A stretch of 5,223 nt of DNA from Clostridiales bacterium (GCA_012514855.1 JAAYZL010000511.1:1-5223); one strand, 5' to 3'; positions 1-5,223 are shown, numbered from the stretch's first letter. The notes: a model not told the origin generated them from the sequence alone. A program made the numbers and translations.

Positions 1-563
1 ACTGGGCGCGCATCGGCGGCGAGGCGATCTCGGTCGGCGTCAACGAGGCGCTCGCGGTCGACGGCATCGACAACGTGATCCGCGTGCTCGAGGAGATCGA
101 GAACGGCCGCCTGCCCGAGGTCAAGTACTTCGAGGGGCTCGCGTGCCTGGGCGGCTGCGTCGGCGGGCCGCTGACGTTTGAGAACATGTTCATCGCCAGA
201 AACCGCATACGCCTGCTCGCGCAGATGCTGCCGAAGACCCGGCCCGAGAGGAAGATCCCGGACGGGGAGCTCGACGCGCTTCGCGACGCGCTGTATTTCG
301 ACCGGCCGCTGAAGCCGCTCGAGACGATCAGGCTCGACGGGGACTTCAAGACCGCGATGGACAAGCTCTCCCGCATCGAGAAGCTGCGCAAGGATTTGCC
401 CGGGTTCGACTGCGGAAGCTGCGGCTCGCCGACCTGCCAGGCGCTGGCCGAGGACATCGTGCAGGGCTACGCGACGGAACTGAACTGCATACACCTGTTG
501 AAGGAGCGCCTGCGGATCATGGCCTCGCAGATGGTCGACATGTCCGAGGCGACGAGGGAATAG
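1..563 (+). CDS. [FeFe]-hydrogenase-like large subunit, C-terminal part, with terminal [4Fe-4S] domain (5' partial)
   Basis: The reading frame is already open at base 3 and ends at TAG 561-563, leaving 186 visible codons, so the N-terminal part lies outside the window. Visible residues 44-56 (EGLACLGGCVGGP) match the third H-cluster motif of iron-only hydrogenases, whose two cysteines (here C48 and C52, spaced CxxxC) bind the active-site cluster. Residues 137-162 carry C-x2-C-x4-C and a further cysteine 17 residues on, the pattern of the RnfB/ACDS-gamma-type [4Fe-4S] domain. The protein stops about 24 residues after the last cysteine, so no PAS, phosphatase or kinase domain follows. Hydrogenases of this layout belong to the poorly characterised, putatively sensory or regulatory [FeFe] groups rather than the classical catalytic enzymes. 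That role, and cytoplasmic location, are inferred. It is followed 18 bases later by a DRTGG gene, a familiar neighbour of this type in Clostridia. The first two H-cluster motifs cannot be checked. Confidence 0.87.
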   Translation, partial: WARIGGEAISVGVNEALAVDGIDNVIRVLEEIENGRLPEVKYFEGLACLGGCVGGPLTFENMFIARNRIRLLAQMLPKTRPERKIPDGELDALRDALYFDRPLKPLETIRLDGDFKTAMDKLSRIEKLRKDLPGFDCGSCGSPTCQALAEDIVQGYATELNCIHLLKERLRIMASQMVDMSEATRE

Positions 564-581
564 GGATCGGAGGAAACCGAA

Positions 582-917
582 ATGACGATTCGAGAGCTTG
601 CCGACCTGATCGGCGCGAAGATTGAGACGAAGACCGTGAACACCGGCCGCGAAGTCCTGTGCGGCTACGCGTGCGACCTTTTGAGCTGGGTCATGGCGCG
701 CGGCAAAGAGGGCATGGCGTGGATCACCGTGCAGGCGCACATGAACGCCGTGGCGGTGGCGGTGCTGTCGGACATGAGCTGCGTCGTCGCCGCCGAGGGC
801 GTCAAATTCGACGCCGCCGTGATCCAAAAGGCCGAGGAGGAGGGCGTCGCGCTGCTTGAGACCGCGAAGAGCGCCTACGAGGCCGCCGGGCTTCTGTACG
901 AAGCGGGCGTGCGCTGA
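582..917 (+). CDS. DRTGG-domain protein associated with the hydrogenase
   Basis: This 111-residue protein starts at ATG 582 behind a strong GGAGGA (569-574) at seven bases' spacing. The body, from about residue 26 (LCGYACDLLSWVMARG) through KEGMAWITVQAHMN (42-55) to the acidic helix around residues 82-108, resembles the stand-alone DRTGG-domain proteins of Clostridia. These are related to the non-catalytic domain found in phosphotransacetylases and near the N-terminus of HPr kinase. The protein is too short for any kinase or transferase domain, and I see no P-loop, signal peptide or membrane segment. It has three cysteines (27, 31, 67) with no obvious metal-binding pattern. Its biochemical role is unknown; ligand sensing is a plausible guess. 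Close spacing to the hydrogenase gene and the one-base overlap with the next gene suggest a single transcript. Confidence 0.82.
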   Translation: MTIRELADLIGAKIETKTVNTGREVLCGYACDLLSWVMARGKEGMAWITVQAHMNAVAVAVLSDMSCVVAAEGVKFDAAVIQKAEEEGVALLETAKSAYEAAGLLYEAGVR

Positions 918-1573
918 TGCGCCGCCGCTGCCTCGTGCTCGACCACGACGACACCGTCGTCAAGAGCTCGCCCGCGATCCACTACCCGTCGTTCGTCGAG
1001 GCGCTGAAAATCCTGCGCCCGGAGCGCGCGGACATGCGCTTCGACGAGTTCATCCGCTTCAGCTTCGATCCGGGAATCCTGCCGCTTTTGACCGAGGTTT
1101 TGCAGCTTACCGAGGCGGAGATGCGGATCGAGCAGGAGATCTGGCGCAGCTTTACCTACACCCGGACGCCCGACGCCTACGACGGATTCGCCGAGCTCTT
1201 TGCCGAATTCCGGGCGCGGGGCGGGAAAGTGTCGGTCGTGTCGCACTCCGAGCGCGACGTGATATTGCGCCACTACCGGGAGCTGTTCGCGTTCGAGCCG
1301 GACCTGGTGTTCGGCTGGGAGCTGCCCGCGATCAAGCGCAAGCCCCACCCCTACCCGCTTGGGGAGACCATGCGCGAATTCGGGCTCGAGCCGGAGGAGC
1401 TGCTCGTCGTCGACGATCTGAAGCCCGGCCTCGACATGGCGAATGCCTGTGGGGTCGACTTCGCGTACGCGGGCTGGTCGCACACCGCCGCCGCCGTCGG
1501 CGACCGTATACGGCCCCTCGCCCGGCACGCGTTCGACAGCGTCGGGGAGCTCGCGGAGTTTCTGGAAATGTGA
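917..1573 (+). CDS. HAD-superfamily hydrolase (phosphatase-like)
   Basis: A 218-residue cytoplasmic protein with all four haloacid dehalogenase motifs. Motif I is LDHDDTVV, with D9 the expected nucleophile and D11 the general acid/base. Motif II is VVSHS (S109), motif III is KRKPHPYP (K142 likely), and motif IV is VVDDLKPG (D166-D167). Residues about 16-95 form a helical insert between motifs I and II, the position of a C1 cap, which is typical of phosphoglycolate/beta-phosphoglucomutase-like small-molecule phosphatases. The substrate cannot be told from the sequence. Similar DHDDTVV proteins are widespread in Clostridia and generally annotated only as HAD hydrolases. The start is set by the overlap TGATG: its ATG shares one base with the stop of the DRTGG gene. 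There is no good Shine-Dalgarno sequence of its own, so translation is probably coupled. It ends one base from the convergent acetyltransferase stop. Confidence 0.9.
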   Translation: MRRRCLVLDHDDTVVKSSPAIHYPSFVEALKILRPERADMRFDEFIRFSFDPGILPLLTEVLQLTEAEMRIEQEIWRSFTYTRTPDAYDGFAELFAEFRARGGKVSVVSHSERDVILRHYRELFAFEPDLVFGWELPAIKRKPHPYPLGETMREFGLEPEELLVVDDLKPGLDMANACGVDFAYAGWSHTAAAVGDRIRPLARHAFDSVGELAEFLEM

Positions 1574-1574
1574 T

Positions 1575-2120
1575 CTACAGCCGCAATACCATCAGTATCT
1601 CCGCCGCGTATCTTCCGTCGCGGAAGCGGAACGCGCGCCCGACCGATCCGCATTGTTCGAAGCTGAACCTTTCATAGAGGGCGATGCCGCGCGCGTTTTC
1701 GGACGTGACGCTCAATTCGAGCTGCTCGTACCCGAATTCCCGCGCGAGGTCGACGGCCGCACGGAGAATCGCCGAGCCGACGCCGACGCCCCAGTTTGCC
1801 CTTCGCACGGACACGCCGAACTCGGCGCGGTGGCGGAAGCGCGACAGCTCCGAGACGGCGCTCAGCCTCCCGATGGCCGCGATCTCCCCGCCGATCTCCG
1901 CGACGATCATGCCCGAGCGCGCCTCGGAGTCGAGCTTTTCAATGTACGCGCGCTCGTCCTCCACCGTGATTTTGACCTCGTCCGGGTAGCGCAGCATGAA
2001 GTCCGTCTCGCCGGAGACGGCGGTCAGGTGGGCGATCATCGCCTCCGCGTCGTCCGGCACGGGGCTTCGCAGCACGCACGGGGTTCCGTCCGCGAGCTCG
2101 ATCTCCTTCCGATAGCGCAT
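1575..2120 (-). CDS. GNAT-family N-acetyltransferase
   Basis: A 181-residue acyl-CoA-dependent acetyltransferase of the GCN5-related fold. The N-terminal strand and helix (about 14-31, with VPDDAEAMIAH) are typical of RimI/RimJ-like members. The acetyl-CoA pyrophosphate-binding turn is NWGVGVGSAIL (109-119), and the C-terminal motif is NARGIALYERFSF (142-154), whose tyrosine (Y149) is the usual general acid of the family. The acceptor substrate is not predictable; it could be a protein N-terminus, a small amine or an antibiotic. I chose ATG 2120 because GGAGGA (2124-2129) lies just upstream. An in-frame ATG ten codons earlier (2150) falls in the loop of a terminator-like hairpin and has no ribosome site. 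No promoter is visible in the 57 bases before it, so it may depend on readthrough from the nucleotidase gene or on a promoter inside that gene. Confidence 0.9.
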   Translation of the reverse strand: MRYRKEIELADGTPCVLRSPVPDDAEAMIAHLTAVSGETDFMLRYPDEVKITVEDERAYIEKLDSEARSGMIVAEIGGEIAAIGRLSAVSELSRFRHRAEFGVSVRRANWGVGVGSAILRAAVDLAREFGYEQLELSVTSENARGIALYERFSFEQCGSVGRAFRFRDGRYAAEILMVLRL

Positions 2121-2123
2121 AGT

Positions 2124-2129
2124 TCCTCC
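2124..2129 (-). promoter_or_regulatory. Ribosome binding site of the GNAT gene
   Basis: On the minus strand the sequence reads GGAGGA, then ACT, then ATG (2120). It is a near-perfect anti-Shine-Dalgarno match at slightly short spacing. It decides the start codon in favour of 2120 over the in-frame ATG at 2150. Confidence 0.75.
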
Positions 2130-2164
2130 AAATAACGGGACGCCCCCCATCGGGAGGCGTCCCG
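2130..2164 (-). terminator. Factor-independent terminator after the 5'-nucleotidase gene
   Basis: An inverted repeat pairs 2136-2144 (CGGGACGCC) perfectly with 2156-2164 (GGCGTCCCG). The stem can extend past one C-A mismatch by three more G-C pairs, leaving a very small loop. On the minus strand the stem is followed by TTATTT (2135-2130). A nine-pair GC-rich stem plus T-rich tail, starting 13 bases after the nucleotidase stop codon, fits an intrinsic terminator. The tail is short and broken by an A, so termination may be incomplete, which would let the acetyltransferase gene be transcribed. Read on the plus strand there is no T tract, so it should act in one direction only. Confidence 0.75.
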
Positions 2165-2177
2165 CGGGTTTCCCGGC

Positions 2178-3830
2178 CTATTTGATCGTGATCCTGCCCT
2201 GCGGCGCCCCGTACTTCTCCGCGGTCACGACGCCGCCGAGCTCCGCCTGCACATAGTTGACGAGCGCGTCCTCGAGCGCGACGCCGGTGTCGTAGCCGGT
2301 CGTGGCGTTCGCGTAGCGGAACGCGTAGTAGGTGTCGCCGCCCGCGGCGGTGAAGTCGTTCGTCGCGATCCTGTAGAGCGCCGCCGGGTCGAACGGCTGG
2401 CCGCCGACGGTTGCGATCGTCACGCGCGCGCCGGGCTTCGCCGGGGCGTAGTACGTGGAATTCGGGTATATCTCGCCCGGCTCGTACGGAACCGCCGTGT
2501 CGATCGCGAACTCGATGCCCGCGACCTGCGGGAACGCGCCGATCGCGTCCGGCGTCGTGTGCGTCGCGGCCTCGAGCGCCTCGAGCAGCTCCGCGCCGGT
2601 GACCGTCAATACCGTGACCTGATTCCCGAACGGGAACACGGTCTTCATGTCGAGCATCGAGATGTCGCCGACGGCTATGCTCGTGCGGATGCCGCCGCCG
2701 TTCGTGACCGCCGCGGCGACGTCGTCCCCGACGGCAACCTTCGCCGCCCAGAGGATCGCGTCCGCCGCGAAGTCGCCGAGGTTCGTCTCCTCGGTGCGCA
2801 CGCCCGGCGCGCGCTCGCCGTTCAGGAGCACCTCGGTCTTCGCAAACGGCACGGAGAGCTGCTCGTAGACGGCCTTGTCGACGCCGTTGACGAGCGCCTC
2901 GATCTCGTCGTCGAGGTCGTACTCGATCAGCCCGAGCGCGAACGCGTCCCTGTCGACCGCGGCGGAGACCAGGAGCGCCGCCAGCGCCTCTCCGTCGAAC
3001 GTCACCATGCCGATCGAGCCGAAGTATTCGCCGGTGCTGACGAGCAAAGTATCGCCGACCTTCTCGCCGCCGTCGATCACGGTGTGGCTGTGGCCGTCGA
3101 TGAACAGGTCGATGCCGGTCGTCTTCCCGATCACGTCGTAGGAGCGGTTCGGCGCGCTCTCGTCCGCGACGCCCAGGTGCCCGAGGCAGACGATCAGGTC
3201 GCAGCCCTCGGCGGTCAGTTCGTCGATCTCCGCCTGCGCGCAGGCGTAGAGCTCGTCCCCCATCAGGAAGTTCGCGCCGCGCACCTTGTCCGGGTGGGTC
3301 TTCGTCAGCGTTTCCGGCGTCCCGAGGCCGAACACGCCGACCTTTGCGCCGTTCTTCGCCTCGAAGATGATGTGCGGCTCGAACGCCGTCTCGCCGGACG
3401 CGCGGTCGATGATGTTCGCCGCGATCATCGGGAACTCGGCGAGCTCCTTCAATTTCAGCACGTTGTCGTAGCCCCAGTCGAACTCATGGTTGCCGGGGGC
3501 CATCGCGTCGTAGCCGACGGCGTTCATGAACTCCATCGCCGCCGCGCCCTGGCTCAGGTTCACGATCGGCGTGCCCTGCGAGGCGTCGCCCGCGTCGAGC
3601 AGCAGCACCGCCGCGCCCGCCTCCTCGAGCTCCCGCTTGAGCTCCGCGACCGCCGCGTAGCCGAATACGCCGCTCGCGGGGTTGAACACGGCCCGTCCGT
3701 GCACGTCGTTCGTGTGCAGGATCACCAGCTTGCCCGCGTAGCCGGACAGATCCGACGCCAGCGCGGGGAGCGCCATGCCCAGGACCAGCGCGAGTGCGAG
3801 CACCAGGGAAAGCAGTGAGATTTTCCGCAT
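2178..3830 (-). CDS. Secreted 5'-nucleotidase / UDP-sugar hydrolase family protein
   Basis: This complete 550-residue two-domain enzyme removes phosphate from nucleotides outside the cell. Residues 1-25 form a signal peptide (MRKIS, hydrophobic core, ALA before S26). The metallophosphatase domain shows HTNDVHG (D42, H44), GDASQG (D82), GNHEFDWG (N114, H115), GHLG (H218) and DGHSHT (H247, H249), the complete two-metal site of the UshA/CD73 family. The C-terminal nucleotide-binding domain has NLGDFAADA (350-358), NGGGIR (377-382) and NDFTAAGGDTYY (491-502). By analogy with CD73, F433 and F493 would stack on the base, R382 would bind phosphate and D499 the ribose. I see no LPxTG motif, S-layer repeats, lipobox or C-terminal anchor, so it is probably released. 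The start is supported by the signal peptide and by GGAAGGA at 3842-3848, with an 11-base spacing. It is transcribed from the strong promoter at 3871-3900. Exact substrate preference (AMP, UDP-sugar, cyclic nucleotide) is not settled. Confidence 0.95.
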   Translation of the reverse strand: MRKISLLSLVLALALVLGMALPALASDLSGYAGKLVILHTNDVHGRAVFNPASGVFGYAAVAELKRELEEAGAAVLLLDAGDASQGTPIVNLSQGAAAMEFMNAVGYDAMAPGNHEFDWGYDNVLKLKELAEFPMIAANIIDRASGETAFEPHIIFEAKNGAKVGVFGLGTPETLTKTHPDKVRGANFLMGDELYACAQAEIDELTAEGCDLIVCLGHLGVADESAPNRSYDVIGKTTGIDLFIDGHSHTVIDGGEKVGDTLLVSTGEYFGSIGMVTFDGEALAALLVSAAVDRDAFALGLIEYDLDDEIEALVNGVDKAVYEQLSVPFAKTEVLLNGERAPGVRTEETNLGDFAADAILWAAKVAVGDDVAAAVTNGGGIRTSIAVGDISMLDMKTVFPFGNQVTVLTVTGAELLEALEAATHTTPDAIGAFPQVAGIEFAIDTAVPYEPGEIYPNSTYYAPAKPGARVTIATVGGQPFDPAALYRIATNDFTAAGGDTYYAFRYANATTGYDTGVALEDALVNYVQAELGGVVTAEKYGAPQGRITIK

Positions 3831-3870
3831 CAGAACACCATTCCTTCCACGAATTTTTCCATGTATTTAC

Positions 3871-3900
3871 ATTATACCCGGCCCGGATTGCCTCTGTCAA
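3871..3900 (-). promoter_or_regulatory. Sigma-A-type promoter of the 5'-nucleotidase gene
   Basis: On the minus strand, TTGACA (3900-3895) is followed after 18 bases by TATAAT (3876-3871). Both hexamers match the housekeeping consensus exactly, and the spacer is one base over the optimum. Transcription should begin near 3864, giving an untranslated leader of roughly 34 bases that contains the GGAAGGA ribosome site. The region is locally AT-rich in an otherwise GC-rich window, as expected for a promoter. Confidence 0.88.
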
Positions 3901-3914
3901 GGGCGCAGGGCGCA
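3901..3914. repeat. Tandem 7-base direct repeat between divergent promoters
   Basis: GGGCGCA occurs twice with no spacer (3901-3907 and 3908-3914). It directly abuts the nucleotidase -35 box and lies upstream of both promoters. It could be a direct-repeat binding site for a regulator, or chance in GC-rich DNA; the sequence alone does not decide. Confidence 0.5.
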
Positions 3915-3917
3915 CGA

Positions 3918-3934
3918 AAATGAATTCTTCATTT
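3918..3934. promoter_or_regulatory. Perfect 7-base inverted repeat, candidate operator
   Basis: AAATGAA (3918-3924), TTC, TTCATTT (3928-3934) form a perfect 17-base inverted repeat lying between the divergent -35 boxes and reaching into the xpt -35 hexamer (3933-3938). This is the size and symmetry of a site for a dimeric repressor, and a bound protein would be expected to block xpt. I do not recognise it as a known operator; it does not match the Bacillus PurR box. Confidence 0.5.
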
Positions 3935-3961
3935 GCCAAAATTGGCGGGGTGCGATACAAT
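3933..3961 (+). promoter_or_regulatory. Sigma-A-type promoter of xpt
   Basis: TTGCCA (3933-3938) and TACAAT (3956-3961) each match the housekeeping consensus at five of six positions and are separated by the optimal 17 bases. Transcription should begin near 3968, about 30 bases before the xpt start codon. The -35 box overlaps two inverted repeats: AAATGAA/TTCATTT on its left, and GCCAA-AA-TTGGC (3935-3946), which runs from the -35 into the spacer. Confidence 0.75.
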
Positions 3962-3998
3962 GAATCCGTTCACCATGTACGAAAGGCCGGGATTTCCA

Positions 3999-4580
3999 AT
4001 GGAGCTTTTGAAAGAGAGAATCCTCCGGGACGGGCGCGCGCTGTCCGAGCGGGTGCTCTTGGTGGATTCGTTTTTGAACCACCAGGTCGACCCGCGGCTG
4101 ATGCGCAGCGTCGGGGAGGCGTTCGCGGAGCGGTTCCGGGACATGGGCATCACGAAGGTCGTGACGATCGAGGCGTCGGGCATCGCGCCGGCGGTCATGG
4201 CGGCGGAGGCGCTGAATGTCCCGATGGTCATCATGAAGAAGTCCGTATCGAGCATATTGCGCGAGGGGATCATACAGACGGAAGTTTTTTCCTTCACGAA
4301 GAACGAGGCGTATCTCCTGACGCTGAAGTCCGATTTCCTGACGGGGGCGGACAGGGTGCTCCTGATCGACGACTTTCTCGCGAACGGCGAGGCGGCGTTC
4401 GGCGCGATCCGGCTGATCGAGGACGCGGGCGCGAGGGTTCAGGCCGTCGGCGCGGTCATCGCGAAGGCGTTCCAGCCGGGGCTTCAAAAGCTCCGCGCGG
4501 CGGGCTATCCGACGGTCGCGCTCGCGGCGGTTAAGCGCATGGGCGACGGCTTCATCGAGTTTGAGGAGGACGAAAAGTGA
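3999..4580 (+). CDS. xpt: Xanthine phosphoribosyltransferase
   Basis: This 193-residue cytoplasmic enzyme transfers ribose-5-phosphate from PRPP to xanthine, making XMP for guanine nucleotide salvage. Along its length it resembles the Bacillus-type Xpt (about 194 residues): MELLKERILRDG at the N-terminus, VDSFLNHQVDP (22-32), VVTIEASGIAPAVM (54-67), the PRPP loop VLLIDDFLANGEA (120-132) and AKAFQPG (155-161). The frame is open further upstream, with ATGs at 3960 and 3975 and a TTG at 3933. Those starts lie in or almost at the promoter, and only ATG 3999 matches the family's N-terminus. The ribosome site is weak (GAAAGG, 3981-3986, 12 bases away). The inferred leader is about 30 bases, too short for the guanine riboswitch that precedes Bacillus xpt. 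The gene overlaps the downstream HAD gene by four bases and is divergent from the nucleotidase gene. Confidence 0.95.
   Translation: MELLKERILRDGRALSERVLLVDSFLNHQVDPRLMRSVGEAFAERFRDMGITKVVTIEASGIAPAVMAAEALNVPMVIMKKSVSSILREGIIQTEVFSFTKNEAYLLTLKSDFLTGADRVLLIDDFLANGEAAFGAIRLIEDAGARVQAVGAVIAKAFQPGLQKLRAAGYPTVALAAVKRMGDGFIEFEEDEK
4563..4570 (+). promoter_or_regulatory. Ribosome binding site of the NagD-type HAD gene
   Basis: GAGGAGGA inside the last codons of xpt lies six bases before GTG 4577. This near-ideal site justifies the GTG start, since the next in-frame ATG falls inside catalytic motif I. Confidence 0.85.
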
Positions 4581-5223
4581 ACCTCAAAGATGTCAAATGC
4601 TTTCTGCTCGACATGGACGGCACGTTCTACCTCGGCGACCGGATCATCGAGGGTTCGCTCGAATTCATCGACCGCGTGCGAAAGACCGGGCGCGACTTCC
4701 TGTTTCTGACGAACAACTCGTCGCACAACGCGCGGTTCTACGTCGAGCGGCTCCGGCGGATGGGGCTTGATGTGCCGCGCGAAAAGGTGCTGACCTCGGG
4801 CGAGGCGACCGCGGCGAAGGTCAGCGAACTGTACCCGGGAAAGCGCGCGTTCGTGCTGGGGAACGTTTCGCTCGTCGAGGAGATGCGCGAGGGCGGCGTG
4901 CCGGTCTGCGCGGACAACCCGGAAATCGCCGTCGTCGGCTACGACACGACGCTCGACTACAAAAAGATGGCCGCCGTCTGCGACCTCGTGCGCGCGGGGC
5001 TCCCGTTCGTCGCGACGCACCCGGACTTCAACTGCCCGACCGAGACCGGCTTCGCCCCGGACATCGGCGCGATTTTGGCGTTCATCGAGGCGAGCACGGG
5101 CCGTCGGCCCGACCTCGTCGTCGGAAAGCCGAACGCGGGCCTCGTCGAGGCGGCGCTCAGGCGCACCGGGCTCTCGGTCGGCTCGCTCGCGATGGTCGGC
5201 GACCGGCTGTACACCGACGTCGA
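4577..5223 (+). CDS. HAD-IIA (NagD/PNPase-like) sugar or nucleotide phosphatase (3' partial)
   Basis: The frame opens at GTG 4577 and stays open to the window end, giving 215 codons of a protein that usually has about 255-270. All core HAD motifs are present: LLDMDGTFYLG (nucleophile D12, acid/base D14), FLTNNSS (T45), VVGKPN (K184) and VGDRLYTDV (D209, D214). The long segment between motifs II and III (about 60-175) is the C2-type cap of the NagD subfamily and contains HPDFNCPTETGFAPDIGAI (148-166), the cap region expected to contact substrate. The family includes the E. coli UMP/GMP phosphatase NagD and 4-nitrophenyl phosphatases; the real substrate here is unknown. GTGA overlaps the xpt stop by four bases, so translation is likely coupled and both genes share the xpt promoter. 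This gives a weak hint of a role in nucleotide turnover. Only the final helices are missing. Confidence 0.93.
   Translation, partial: MNLKDVKCFLLDMDGTFYLGDRIIEGSLEFIDRVRKTGRDFLFLTNNSSHNARFYVERLRRMGLDVPREKVLTSGEATAAKVSELYPGKRAFVLGNVSLVEEMREGGVPVCADNPEIAVVGYDTTLDYKKMAAVCDLVRAGLPFVATHPDFNCPTETGFAPDIGAILAFIEASTGRRPDLVVGKPNAGLVEAALRRTGLSVGSLAMVGDRLYTDV

Noticed and set aside
1612..1626. Perfect hairpin CTTCCG-TCG-CGGAAG near the 3' end of the GNAT gene, considered as a shared terminator for the convergent genes.
   Set aside because: There is no T tract on either strand after it, the stem is only six pairs, and it lies within the coding sequence.
856..1677. Overlapping plus-strand frames at 856-1677 and 1443-2135, and minus-strand frames at 875-1528 and 1351-1653.
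   Set aside because: All are low-complexity Arg/Pro/Ala-rich shadows of the HAD and GNAT genes, which have clear family motifs in the frames annotated.
2559..3818. A 419-codon open frame on the plus strand opposite the nucleotidase gene.
   Set aside because: It is the mirror of a GC-rich gene: its translation is rich in Arg, Val, Ala and Asp with no recognisable domain, while the minus strand encodes a complete enzyme with signal peptide and all catalytic motifs.
3830..3841. A tiny upstream frame (ATG GTG TTC TGA on the minus strand) whose stop overlaps the nucleotidase ATG.
   Set aside because: Its ATG touches the GGAAGGA ribosome site, so initiation there is unlikely; a three-codon frame can easily arise by chance.
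3484..3960. Minus-strand frame running from the divergent promoter region into the start of the nucleotidase gene.
   Set aside because: It is a frame-shifted copy of the nucleotidase coding sequence, contains the promoter itself, and turns into an Arg/Gly/Ala-rich run.
3901..3998. A PurR box or guanine riboswitch controlling xpt.
   Set aside because: No sequence resembling the paired PurR boxes is present, and the inferred leader is too short for a purine aptamer.
3933..3998. Upstream starts for xpt (TTG 3933, ATG 3960, ATG 3975).
   Set aside because: The first two lie within the promoter hexamers, the third would be almost leaderless, and the family N-terminus aligns with ATG 3999.

Overview
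The window is 5,223 bases of GC-rich DNA with compact, typically bacterial gene packing: six protein-coding genes, two of them cut by the window edges, and only one real intergenic region. An oxygen-sensitive [FeFe]-hydrogenase-type protein with a DRTGG partner, purine-type Shine-Dalgarno sequences (GGAGGA), sigma-A-type promoters and a Bacillus/Clostridium-type Xpt together point to an anaerobic, high-GC member of the Firmicutes, probably of the class Clostridia. This assignment is inferred from gene content; no marker gene is present.

Layout. Positions 1-1573 (+) hold an operon-like run: the C-terminal part of an iron-only hydrogenase-like protein ending in an RnfB-like [4Fe-4S] domain, a small DRTGG-domain protein 18 bases later, and a HAD-family phosphatase whose ATG overlaps the preceding stop by one base. 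A GNAT acetyltransferase (1575-2120, -) converges on the HAD gene with a single base between the two stop codons. Upstream of the acetyltransferase on the same strand is a full-length secreted 5'-nucleotidase (2178-3830, -), separated from it by a GC-rich hairpin with a short T-rich tail that looks like a factor-independent terminator. Reading the other way are xpt (xanthine phosphoribosyltransferase, 3999-4580, +) and, overlapping its stop by four bases, a GTG-started NagD-type HAD phosphatase (4577 to the window end).

The most informative non-coding stretch is 3831-3998, between the divergent nucleotidase and xpt genes. It carries a perfect-consensus promoter for the nucleotidase (TTGACA, 18 bases, TATAAT), a near-consensus promoter for xpt (TTGCCA, 17 bases, TACAAT), a tandem 7-base repeat, a perfect 7-base inverted repeat and a second shorter inverted repeat overlapping the xpt -35 box. 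The pairing makes metabolic sense: the secreted nucleotidase would release nucleosides from nucleotides outside the cell, and Xpt would convert salvaged xanthine to XMP inside. Shared control is an inference.

I see no CRISPR array, transposon, phage gene, tRNA or rRNA. Most of the window is ordinary metabolic gene content. The points worth following are the divergent regulatory region and the hydrogenase-DRTGG pair, whose function is poorly known. I found no convincing evidence of an entirely new system.
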